Both the position numbers and the translations under genes were made by a program. Shown piece by piece: positions 1-9,895 of a stretch of 64,000 nt of DNA (its first letter is position 1; each line of letters starts with the position of its first letter). The stretch lies in the NCBI GenBank assembly GCA_037962975.1, contig CM075673.1, positions 116,827,001-116,891,000 on the forward strand. Reading direction: 5' to 3'. This DNA is from Clitoria ternatea (Eukaryota > Streptophyta > Magnoliopsida > Fabales > Fabaceae). The notes below the pieces were generated by a model. The model saw nothing but the letters and a program-made list of their open reading frames with translations. It did no database searches and was not told the DNA's origin.

Positions 1-848
1 CAACCCCAGCACTAAAGCCGCGTCTTTGTAAAATCTCTAAAAAATCTCTTAGACTTCCATCCACTCCCTACTTTATCTAGGCCAGGGTATAAGACATCCT
101 CAGAACATCTCTTGAAACAACAAAGTGTTGTAAGAAAGCATGGGCCATATCATCCCAGGAATCGATGGATCCTAATGGTAAGCCTTTGAACCATCCTAAG
201 GCTTTAGAGACAAGGTTCTAGGAAACATCCTACACATTACGTCCTCTTTAGCACCTAGGAAAAGAGACTCATTCGTATAGACATCCAAGTGAAAGCCCTG
301 GGTCGGTCTCTTTGGTATACTTCCTTATCGATAACGGTTGAGGCGTCTACAAATTCCTTGGGATTGGGATGTTTATCAACCTCCTCGTGAATGAAATGTT
401 GAACCAGTATTCTCCACTCCCCCTACCTTGCTGCAAGGGTATCCTCTGTCCATTCAAAGCCTATATTCTATAGGTTGACTCATGTTCATCATAAGTTTGA
501 GCTCACGAATACTAGTAAGTATAAGAGGGTTCATGCTACTACCTCTGATTTCCAACCGTTGTCTCCCTTACCTCTTTACTTTTTTTCAGATCTTGTATCT
601 CTAACCGAAGTTGTCTTATTATTTCGTCCCTAGGGTCAGGGTGTACTAGGGCAGCCATCCTTCCTTGATTCTGATCTGTTCCCAGAGTCTTAATGATTCC
701 AACACCATACTCCAATATACGGGGCTTTGTTCTCTGGGCCAGATTTTGAACATGGCCCTCTAGAGTTCCATTCCTTCTACTTTGCTCCATGACTTGCTAG
801 TTTCTTACAATTGGGACTAAATTTATGCGGTCCCATTGGGCGTGCCAA
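1..848 (-). pseudogene. Ty3/gypsy (Tat-type) gag fragment with primer-binding site
   Basis: The minus strand holds the N-terminal half of a gag gene of the same family as the two larger gypsy elements further right. The clearest open piece is 539-790, which contains HPDPRDEIIRQL, close to TPDPRDEVIRQL in the element at 19-31 kb. Bases 1-480 still align by eye with the gag core of that element (the segment around its LTR-proximal MGKYNGETDPTKHLDAY), but stops and small indels break the frame. A primer-binding site (minus strand TTGGCACGCCCAATGGGAC, 830-848) lies between gag and the LTR and differs at one base from that of the 19-31 kb element. The rest of the element is off the left edge. Non-functional as seen. 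Confidence 0.75.
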
Positions 849-2030
849 TGTTATGTCTTGTGTTTGGGAGATAAACTTCTCCTTATTCAATCGGTGTCAA
901 ATGTTCCTCTCATTCTCTATTTTACACCGTCTCAATGGGAGTCCAGTATTATAAACACAGGTTCAGTGGGTGGTGTGTAAATCCTGAGCCATTAACTTGA
1001 TGCTAAATTCTCAGAGGATTTATTCTTTTGGCAAGCGCACCAATCGTTAAATTTGTAATATATTTGATCGTTCCCACAGGGATTGTGGTAATTACCGTAA
1101 TCTTAGACTGATACAAGCTGAACCAACACAATGCAGATAGAGTTCATTCTGTTTTTGTTGTTTTATGCTTTCTATGTTTTTGTATTTTCAAAGACAGTGT
1201 GAAAGATGAAATGTGATTAATGGAAGATAGGTTAGGATTACTTCAGTTTACAATTTCATCAAAAAACATGCAATTAAGGTTTAATCAAGCTTCAGACTCA
1301 AGAGGACAATCCATAGATGGTTACTCCCTAATTCCTTAGGTGAATAACACTAATTCCTAAGCATTAAACCCTAATCCCTTAGGTGCTCAATTGACAGAGG
1401 AATCTAATACGAAATTGGGGGTTGAATCCTAACTAATCACCTAATTACTAGGCCTGAATTAGTTAGGAAGTGAGAAGTTACCTAAGCCTCAACCATGATT
1501 CCTCACTGGTGAGTTTCTTCATCAGATCTGGATTTGTCAATCCAGCAAAGTAGATCCACTCCTCAGCTTGTTCTCCTCATGATTTAGAAGTTGATTTCCT
1601 CACTACACTTTCAAGATTTCATTATAAACCTTCACAATCCCAACCTTAGGGACTTAGAAACCCATGGAAATGGATTCTATCGAAGGAATGTGGAGAGACA
1701 TGGATGAGAGAATTTAGAGAGAGAAAAGAATTAGAGAGAGATTGAAAATGGGAAAATGAATTGTGTTGTATTCTACTGTGCTCTGTTGTCTCTCACTTTA
1801 CATAGTATGTGCAAGTATATATAGGCAAATAACTAACTAACTAACTTAATTAATTACAAAGAAACCTTAATTAATAATTAAACTAACTAAACTAATTACA
1901 TAATTAGAAGTAAATAAATAATTACAACTTAATACTTAAATTACTAATGTACAAAAGCAAAAGATCAGGCAACAGGAACAGAAATGGTGCAGAGCGTCTT
2001 TTGGAGGAACAACAGCATTTAAATAACTGC

Positions 2031-2250
2031 CTTCACGCTTGAGCGTGAAGGGCTCTCGCTTGAGCGAGCTCGAATTATTCAATGCACTGTGTGAGTCACG
2101 CTTGAGCGTGAGCGTGGAAGCTTTGAGCGTGGATGGTATTTTGGACTCACGCTTGAGCGTGAGCTTTCTCGCTTGAGCAAGCTCGTGGTTTCCTTTCTTT
2201 TCTTCTGACGTTCTTTGCATGGCTCTCGCTTGAGCTTGCAGTCTTCAAGC
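2031..2250. repeat. Cluster of CGCTTGAGCG palindromes in the solo LTR
   Basis: At least four near-perfect hairpins share the core GCTtgAGC: 2031-2050 (CTTCACGCTtgAGCGTGAAG, a perfect 9+2+9), 2055-2068, 2096-2111 and 2146-2163. Weaker copies lie near 2166-2185 and 2222-2250. On the minus strand they lie about 210-430 bp upstream of the TATA box. Their function is unknown. Confidence 0.85.
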
Positions 2251-2292
2251 TTGAGCGGGACTTGTTCCTGCACCAATAAATAAATAATTGCC

Positions 2293-2353
2293 TAGCGTTT
2301 GTACGCTGGCTGTCCAGCGTTTGTACGCTGGCTGTCCAGCGTTTGTACGCTGG
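2293..2353. repeat. 22-bp tandem repeat carrying a CAGCGT/ACGCTG hairpin
   Basis: Almost three copies of a 22-bp unit that each contain the hairpin CAGCGTttgtACGCTG (the first copy begins TAGCGT). It is next to the GCTTGAGC palindromes but uses a different stem. Confidence 0.9.
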
Positions 2354-2560
2354 GTTAGTGAAATTATAAATAAACATAATTTCTTAACTAATTAATGTTT
2401 TTAATCATTTTCTTACATAAATTAAACACTTTTGAAATAAATAAATAAAATAAGAATTATTGACAATTTATTAAATAATAAAGCCAAACTAAACAATGTT
2501 GAATGAATTATGTTAAATAAAAGGTGAAATAATTAAGTCTTTTCAAGACTTATCAGTGGG

Positions 2561-2945
2561 AACATTGTGCCCTTCAAGTCTGAGTTTGCCTCTTAGCTAG
2601 TTAAGAATTATGGAGAAATAAAGAGATTACGGGGGGTAGTTAAGGGTAGTAAATGTTGTAACTTATGAATTAATAAATGACTTCTATTTATAGAACTTCC
2701 CTTAGTGCAAGTTATGATTTGACTTCTGTCAGTATAGTCAGTGCTATAGTTTTTACACAGAAGCAAGTTACCCACTTGCATCTGACTCTGATTCAGGTGT
2801 CAGCTTTTCTAACCAGAGTCAGGTTGACAGATCCGTACCGGAGTCTGACTATTAGTTCGATTTCGAGGTACTCCATCCAGTTTTTTAATTTGACTTAGTA
2901 TTTATTTATATTTTATTGTAACCGGTGTTGCTTGCCTTTAGGGCC

Positions 2946-2991
<46 letters not shown>

Positions 2992-3073
2992 TTGTAACGT
3001 GCAGCCATATATATTTTGTAAACTGTGGCCATACATAGTTTTTTAAATCAATAGATTTTAATTTTTATATATA
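2561..3073. other. Non-coding: distal gypsy LTR remnant, (TA)n tract and spacer
   Basis: The first ~380 bp appear to be the remainder of the left-edge gypsy LTR. A pure (TA)n microsatellite occupies 2948-2989. The last ~80 bp are AT-rich flank of the copia element that starts at 3074. No supported gene; the small plus-strand ORF at 2677-2898 resembles nothing I recognise. Confidence 0.6.
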
Positions 3074-4374
3074 TGTTGAGAAAAAGTCTAGATGAAAAAG
3101 AATTTAAAGTATTACTGAACCAGACCTCAGACTTTATATCCTTAAATTTATTAATATCATCCATCAAGTAGTTTTGCTTTAAACTAAAGTCTGAACTATT
3201 TTTAACTGATTTGTGCACCTAAGTACTTTTCAGGATATGAATAATAAGTTAAGAAAACAAAAGGGGAGTATTAGCATTCTAAAAGTCTGGCAAGTTATCA
3301 CCAAAGTCTAATAGAAGCATTCTATTTGAAGAACCATTTCTAACACTCCTAAATTCTATTTTAGTGATGCATTGGGATTCATGCTCTTATCATATTTGCG
3401 TGCTTATCATCAAAGAACACAAGGAACAAGATCAAGATGAGCAGTAACTGTCAGCGTACCTACCTCTGTGCATACTGCTCATGTTTAGAAATTATGTGAG
3501 AATCCTTCAGAAAGCTCTGGTATCCCTCTTATCTCTCAATCGAGAATTAGTTTACAAACAGTTTATGCATGGAAATGCATGAGAAACCTTTTTCATGAAA
3601 AAGTTGGAGAAATCTTGTATCAGCCTTCTTAAGTTCATTTTATTCTCAAGGTCTGGTAACAAGAAGCTTAAGGAAAAATACCTTCAAAGAATTTCCAACG
3701 TTTATATCTCCTTTCAAGAAGTAATAATGGTCATATCCTCCAGCCTCTATATATACCAAAGAAAATTAAACATCAAATACAGACTCATAGAGAGAATTTC
3801 TTTAAGCTATTGTTCAATCTCATCCAAGTTGAAAAATTCTCTTGCTTATTTATTTATTGTAAGACAAAGACCCCCTCTTCTTGTTTTGCCTCTAGCAGAC
3901 TCTGGTCTTGTGTCAAATTATAGTGTTCAAACTCAAATTATTTATCTCTTATACGCTACATTCTAAAAATTTCTTTTCATTCACATATTTTGTACAAGTC
4001 TAATATGTTACCAGAACTAGTTTGTGTGGGAAACACTTTTGGCCTAAAGAGATTTTCAAAAGAATACTTGGGTTAAGCTAGGAATAGCTTGTTGAAAGAT
4101 TACTTAGGTTGGGGCAGAAATGGCTGGAGTCAAGAATACTTGTGGCACAAGTCTAGTGCTGTTATTGTAAAGGAGATTTTACAATAGTGGAAATCCTTCA
4201 AGTTAGAAGGGACTAGACGTAGCTTCTGTGTTGGAAGTGAACCAGTATAAACTCTATGTGTTGATTTCTTCTCTTTTTCTTTATTTGATTACTTGTGTTA
4301 TTTAGTTCATAATTTTCATAAAAAAGAGTCCTGACTTATTCAACCCCTCCTTTAAGTCTGACTCTAAACCATCA
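3074..4374 (+). repeat. 5' LTR of the SIRE-like copia element
   Basis: Starts TGTTGAGAAA, ends CTAAACCATCA, length 1301 bp. The primer-binding site follows after two bases. No second LTR copy is in the window, so the boundaries rest on TG..CA and the adjacent binding site. Confidence 0.7.
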
Positions 4375-4376
4375 AT

Positions 4377-4390
4377 TGATATCAGAACTT
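4377..4390 (+). other. Primer-binding site, initiator-Met tRNA type (degenerate)
   Basis: TGATATCAGAACTT directly downstream of the LTR end. It resembles TGGTATCAGAGC, the usual plant copia site, with point changes. Confidence 0.6.
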
Positions 4391-4435
4391 GTCCTTTAGG
4401 TTGATCACTCCCTTAAGTGAAAAGAATCAAGATCT

Positions 4436-6347
4436 ATGGTAGCATCTCAGAGTAATCAATTGATTGCAAAAGGATCTTTTATCAATAGACCTCCAGCTTT
4501 CTTTGGAGAAGATTATCCATACTGGAAGGATAGAATGGAAATGTTCATAAAATCCACTCAGTATAGTCTATGGGCAGTCATTACTAACAGTAACTATGAT
4601 CCTCCTGTTGACAATGAAGGTCAACCTAAATCAGAAGATCAATGGTCTACTATGGATATCAGAAAGATGGAAATAAATGCCAAAGCCTGATTTCTACTTA
4701 CTTGTGCTCTTAGTAAATCAGAGTACAATAAGGTCTTCAACTATAAAATAACAAAAGAAGTCTGGGATGCACTTCAACGCAACTATAAAGGCATATCGAA
4801 TATTAAGAGGTCCAAGAAAATAATGTTGACCAAACAGTATGATACCTTCAAAATGGAGGAACATAAGTTAGTAGACCAAATGTTTGGAAGATTCCAAACT
4901 CTACTAAATGAGTTCAAAAGCCTTGGAACTTTTTCCTCTGTTAAAGATATAAATGTCAACCTTCTTGGATGCCTACCAGAGAGGTTCAATGCAAAGTGCT
5001 CTGCTCTAGAGGAGGCTAAGGATGTTAGTACCTTCTCATTAGATGAGTTGCTTGGAGTTCTCTGGGTACATGAGCTAAAGCTAAAACAAAAGGAAACCAA
5101 CAAACCATATTCTACCAAAAGTATTGCATTAAAGTCCGATGAATCAAGAAAAGGCAAGGCTTTGAAAGTTGAGGAATCTTCAAGTTCTGAGCCAGACTCT
5201 AACGATTCAAGTGGTGAAACTGATGAAGAATTGGCCCTTGTAACCAAAAGATTCCATAGATTGTTGAAAAAGAAAAAGTTCAAACCAGAAAAGTTTTAGA
5301 AGAAAGACTACAAAGGTAAAAATCAATTCAAGTTTAAAACTGATAAATCTACTCTAGAATGTTTCAATTGTAGGAAACCAAGTCACATAAAAGCATAATG
5401 TCATCTTCTAAATAGAGATAAAAAGGACAGAAAAGAAAGGAGGAGGTTTCCTAAGAAACAAAAAGGTCTGATAACATAGGACGATGAAGAATCATCCAGT
5501 TTGGAAGAGTCTGATGAAGAAACTGAATCAAGTCAACTCTGTCTCATGGCAAACAAAGAATCAAACTCCAAAGCCAGCTCCTGTGACTCAGACACTAAGG
5601 AAGTAAGCTATTCTGAACTAAAACAAAATTATAAGTTGTTATTCAATGATTTTTCTAAATTACTAAAAAAACTTCAAAAAGTTAAAACTAAAGCATGTTG
5701 ACATGATTACTAATTTTGAAAATCAAATTTCTAAAATGGAAGAAGAAAATTTTGATAAAAATGCTTTGAAAGAAATAGAAGAAAATGAAAGCATACATCT
5801 CGAAGAATTAAGCAAACTTAGAAAAGAAAGCATTAATTTGAAAACAAATTTCAAAAAATCTAAGACTTATTGCAACTCTCAGGGTAAAGAAATCATCAAG
5901 TTGAAAAAAAAAGTTAATTCTCTTGTCTCAGACTTAGGAAGGTTCTTAAACAATACTGAAAACTTGGATGCTCTATTAGGAATATCTCGAGGAAATCAGA
6001 AAGGTCTAGGTCTATGATATATAGAGAAGAAAGATAATTTCATGCCAAGAAATATTAAGCACTCTTTGACTCCAATATTCATTCCTGAAAATCAGAAGTT
6101 TGTTAAATGTAATTATTGTAAGAATCACGGTCATCTAATAAACGAATGCAGGAAAAGAAAAATAAGAAATGAGAGAATTGCTAACAATTCCAGACCTAAA
6201 AGAATATGGGTACCAAAGTCATTAATTATTCATTTTGCATATATGCTCAAAGACAAGAACAAAAGCTCTGCAATGATATCTGGAAAGTGGATGCTCACAT
6301 CACATGATAGGAAGAAGGTCTATGTTCCTAGACCTAGAATAGTTTAA
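4436..6347 (+). pseudogene. SIRE-like copia gag with coiled coil and zinc knuckles (broken)
   Basis: The first piece (4436-4690) reads RPPAFFGEDYPYWKDRMEMF, the typical copia gag start. It stops at 4688 and resumes at 4823-5299. A degraded zinc knuckle follows (CFNC...H...stop...C, near 5360-5400). Next come acidic and Lys/Glu-rich coiled-coil segments (5501-6017) and a second knuckle-like CNYCKNHGHLINEC (about 6110-6150). At least three stops or frameshifts separate the open pieces, so no intact gag is made. The protease region between 6347 and 6406 is not recognisable. Confidence 0.75.
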
Positions 6348-6405
6348 AGATGGATCTGTCACTTTTGGAGGAAACTAGACTGGAAGGATCATTGGGTCTT
6401 ATAAA

Positions 6406-9298
6406 GTGGATAAACTTCCTTCACCTGTTATTGAAAATGTATTTCTTATTGAAGGTCTGAGACATAACCTACTGAGCATTAGTCAATTTTGTAACAGTGG
6501 GTACAAAGTTTCTTTTGACAAGGATAAGTGTACTATTATTAATCATGATGGAACCATACTCTTTAATGCAAACAGACATAACAACCTTTATAAGGTTAAC
6601 TTGAATGAACTAAATGATCAAAATATAAAGCGTTTGTTTTCAAACTCTGAAGAAAGATAGATCTAGCATAAGAAGCTTGGGCATGTTAGTTTAAAACTTA
6701 TTTCAAAACTCCACAAAAAGGATCTTGTTAAGGGATTGCCAAAAGTTTCCTTTAACAGTTCCTTGCCCTGTGAAGCATGTCAAAGTGGGAAACAACACAA
6801 ACTTCTTTTAAGATTAAAAATATTGTTTCCACAACCAGACCTCTAGAATTATTACATTTAGATATATTCGGTCCTTCTCAAGTACAAAGTCTAACAGGTA
6901 AGAAGTATGAATTTGTTATCATTGATGATTACACAAGATTGACATGGGTGTACTTTCTAGCCCACAAGGATGAGTCTATAAAAGTATTTGAAATTTTCTA
7001 CAAGAAAATTCAAAATGAGAAAGGCTACTGTATTGGTACAATAAGAAATGATCATGGCAGAGAATTTGAAAATGATTTTTTTGAAAAATTCTACAACAAG
7101 TCTGGGATAACTCATAGTTTTTCCTAACCAAGAACACCACAATAAAATAGTGTTGTGGAAAGGAAAAACAGATCCTTACAAGAGATAGCCAGAACTATGC
7201 TTTGTGAAAATAATATTCCAAGATATTTATGGGCAAAAGTTATGATATTTCTTGTTATATTAAGAACAGAGTCTTTATCAGACCAATACTAAATAAGACT
7301 CCTTCTGAATTGTGGAAAGGAAGAAAACCCAACATCTCATATTTTTGCCCTTTTGGATGTACCTGTTATATTTTGAACACTAAAGATTAACTTGGAAATT
7401 TTGATTCAAAGTGTGACAAAGGAATATTTGTGGGATATTCAACTACATCAAAGTCTTATAGAGTATTTAAAACTTGAACTTAAACCATAGAAGAATCTAT
7501 GCATGTAAGATTTGATGATTTTAAAAAGACTGAGAAAAAACTGGTAGATCTAGATTCTGATGATGCAGGAACTCAGCAAGAACCAAAACAACCATAAGCA
7601 AATGATTAGCCGCAATCAACAGATCCTAAAAAACCTAAGCATGATCAACTTTCTGAAGCAGAAAAGCCAAGGGATTGGAAATTCAAAGTCTATCACCCTT
7701 CAGACCTTATAATTAGAGATCAAGCAGTTGGAGTTAAAACTAGATCCAGCCTTCACAATCAGTCATCAATCGCTCTTATCTTAGAATTAGAACCAAAGAA
7801 TGTTCTGGAAGCCCTAAAAGATGCTGATTAGATCATTGTTATGCAAGAAGAGTTAAACCAATTTGAGAGAAGTAAGGTATGGACACTTGTTCCTAAGCCC
7901 AAAGATAAAAATATCATTGGAACTAAATGGGTGTTCAGAAACAAGCTTGATGAAGATGGGAAGGTTATCAGGAAAAAATCCAGATTAGTAGCTCAGGGCT
8001 ATAATCAGCAAGAAGGTATAGATTTCACTGAAACCTTTGCTCCTGTAGCCAGACTTAAGGCTATCAGTATACTTCTTGCATTTGTTGCTTTTAAAGGTAT
8101 TACATTATATCAGATGGATGTAAATAGTGCATTTCTAAATGGTTTTATTGAAGAAGTTTATGTAAAACAACCTCTTAATTTTAAAGATGTATCTTTTCCT
8201 GACCATGTTGTTAAATTAAGTAAAGTATTGTAAGTAAAGCTTGGTATGACAGACTTAGCTCCTTTCTTATTTCAAAAGGCTTTACTAGAGGACAAGTTGA
8301 CACAACCTCTTCAGAAAAGGCTCTAAGAACCACTTTATTATTGTGCAGATTTATATGGATGATATTGTTTTTGGTGCTATTGATGATAGTTTATGTAAAG
8401 ATTTTTCTAAAATGATGCAAGCATAATTTGAAATGAGTATGATGGAAGAACTTAAATTCTTGCTAGGCTTGCAAATTCAACAGACTAGTACTGGAATTTT
8501 TATCCATCAACAGAAGTACACAAAGAAGTTACTTAAGAAATTTAAAATGGTTGATGCTAAGGCTATGAGTACTCTTATGCATCCAAACTACATTATAAAT
8601 AAAGATGAGTCTGGTACATCAGTGGATCAGACCTTGTACAAAGGAATGATTGGTTCACTTCTATAACTTACATCTAACAAACCTGACATAATGTTTAGTG
8701 TTTTCATGTGTGTAAGATATCAATCAGATCCCAAGGAATCACATATGTTTGCTGTGAAGAGGATTCTAAGGTATCTTGTTGGAACCATTAACCTTGGGAT
8801 GTTCTACAAATGAACAGACTCTTTCTCTCTCTCTCTAGATTTTGTGATGCGGACTTTGTAAGAGATTGAGTTGATCGAAAAAGCACAAGTGGTGGATGTC
8901 ACTTCTTAAGAAGAAGTCTAATTTCTTGGAGTAGCAAAAAGCAAAACTCCATTGCACTTTCAACAGTTAAAGCAGAATACATGTCTACGGCTGGATGTTG
9001 CTCTCAACTTCTTTGGATTAAATACCAACTTGAAGATTATTCAATCAAAGAAGGAGAAATTCCAATTTTATATGATAATACAAGTGCAATAAACCTCTCC
9101 AAGAATCCCATTCAGTACTCCAAAGCAAAACACATTGAAGTAAAGTATCACTTCATTTGTGACTATGTAAAAAAAGGAACTCTAGACTTGAAATTTATGG
9201 ACACGGACCATCAGTGGGCAGACATCTTCACTAAGCCTCTAGTAGAAGCCAGGTTTCCTTTTATTAAGCAGAATTTAAATCTACAAATAATCAACTAA
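6406..9298 (+). pseudogene. SIRE-like copia pol: integrase, reverse transcriptase, RNase H (broken)
   Basis: Pieces in order: pre-integrase segment with LRHNLLSISQFC (6406-6660); integrase core with LELLHLDIFGPSQ and DDYTRLTWVYFL (6777-7127); RT N-terminal part with TKWVFRNKLDEDG and YQMDVNSAFLNG (7841-8233); the RT active-site box IYMDDIVFG near 8350-8375; RT connection ELKFLLGLQIQQ (8433-8666); RNase H with the Asp of CDADF-like sequence lost near 8845 and ending ADIFTKPLVEARF (8981-9298). More than six stops or frameshifts interrupt the frame. Confidence 0.8.
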
Positions 9299-9412
9299 TA
9301 AGTCTGGTACATGAAAAGTCTGTTATAGTTTGCCTTGTTTGACTTCACACCGACTTCTAAACTTTTCTGAGAGACTTCCTTTTAAAATTATTTTATTTTC
9401 ACTTTTTACAAC

Positions 9413-9895
9413 GTGGCAGCAGTTATCATCTTTTTGTATAACCATTTTCTGAACATGTTTTCTCTCTCCACTTTATGGTCAGTTTTCATCCTATATATTT
9501 CCATCTTTTCACTTACATTTTTTCCCACACATTTTACAAAACTTTTCTCTTACCTCTTCGAACTGTCTTTCAAAAAACTTCTTTCACCCTCCATTTCCAA
9601 AACCCTTTCTTCTTCCTCATCCAACTGAGTAATGGCATTCAAAGTTTCTAACATTGTTGAGTCTTCAATATTCAACCTAAGGCAGCACAAACTGAATAGT
9701 CGTGATATCTCTACTAAGCTAAATGGAATTGGTTGGACAAAGTTTTGTCTCAATCAAACACCCTACTCACCATCTTTGGTTCTCAAATTCTGGAGGACAG
9801 TCTCTATGGACAAGTCTAAGTTTATTGTCCTTGGGAAGCTTCAAGGGAAATCTATTGAGATTTCTGAGGATGTTCTCACAACTATCACCGGTTTA
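9413..9895 (+). pseudogene. Post-pol (env-position) ORF fragment of the SIRE-like element
   Basis: From ATG 9632 an open stretch begins MAFKVSNIVESSIFNLRQ and continues to about 9895, where the same frame runs into the integrase of another copia element. SIRE-type elements carry an extra ORF in this position. I see no signal peptide or membrane segment, so a true envelope function is not supported. Bases 9299-9631 hold a short spacer and T-rich sequence. Confidence 0.45.

Larger units (their letters stand above)
971..2555 (-). mobile_element. Solo LTR (1585 bp) with palindrome cluster
   Basis: In plus orientation it begins TGGTGTGTAA and ends GACTTATCA, and is flanked by a 5-bp target duplication GTGGG (966-970 and 2556-2560). 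No gag or pol is present, so it is a solo LTR or a non-autonomous relative. A TATA-like TATATATAC on the minus strand (about 1815-1825), followed by a CT-rich leader, indicates minus-strand transcription. The block with TTTGGCAAGCGCACCAAT (about 1029) is shared with the solo LTR at 62325-63775. It lies in a gypsy LTR. Confidence 0.8.
849..2945 (-). repeat. 5' LTR of the left-edge gypsy element, interrupted by a solo LTR
   Basis: The LTR starts with TG directly after the primer-binding site and runs rightward in plus coordinates. It is interrupted at 971-2555 by another LTR flanked by GTGGG repeats, and resumes at 2561. A minus-strand TATA box (TTCTATAAATAGAAG) sits near 2680-2695, comparable to the TATA box in the LTR of the 19-31 kb element. 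The right boundary is uncertain: the sequence passes into a (TA)n tract at 2948 and no clear CA end or target duplication was found. Confidence 0.55.
3074..9895 (+). mobile_element. SIRE-like Ty1/copia retrotransposon, decayed and 3'-truncated
   Basis: The 5' LTR (3074-4374, TGTTGAGAAA...CCATCA) is followed by an initiator-Met-tRNA type primer-binding site and a copia gene order: gag, zinc knuckles, integrase, reverse transcriptase, RNase H, then a post-pol ORF. Many stops and frameshifts make every domain non-functional. No 3' LTR is present; at about 9895 the sequence changes into a different copia element. The large LTR, the long coiled-coil gag extension and the post-pol ORF fit the SIRE/Maximus lineage. 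A fragment of the same family lies on the minus strand at 62085-62324 and 63776-63934. Confidence 0.8.

Noticed and set aside
1936..2377. Three overlapping minus-strand ORFs rich in LKRES-type repeats
   Set aside because: The apparent peptide repeats (LKRES/TLKRE) are just the CGCTTGAGCG palindromes read in frame; no start context or conservation supports a protein.
9632..9895. Envelope gene in the SIRE-like element
   Set aside because: Only the position fits. No signal peptide, membrane anchor or furin-like site is visible in the surviving fragment.
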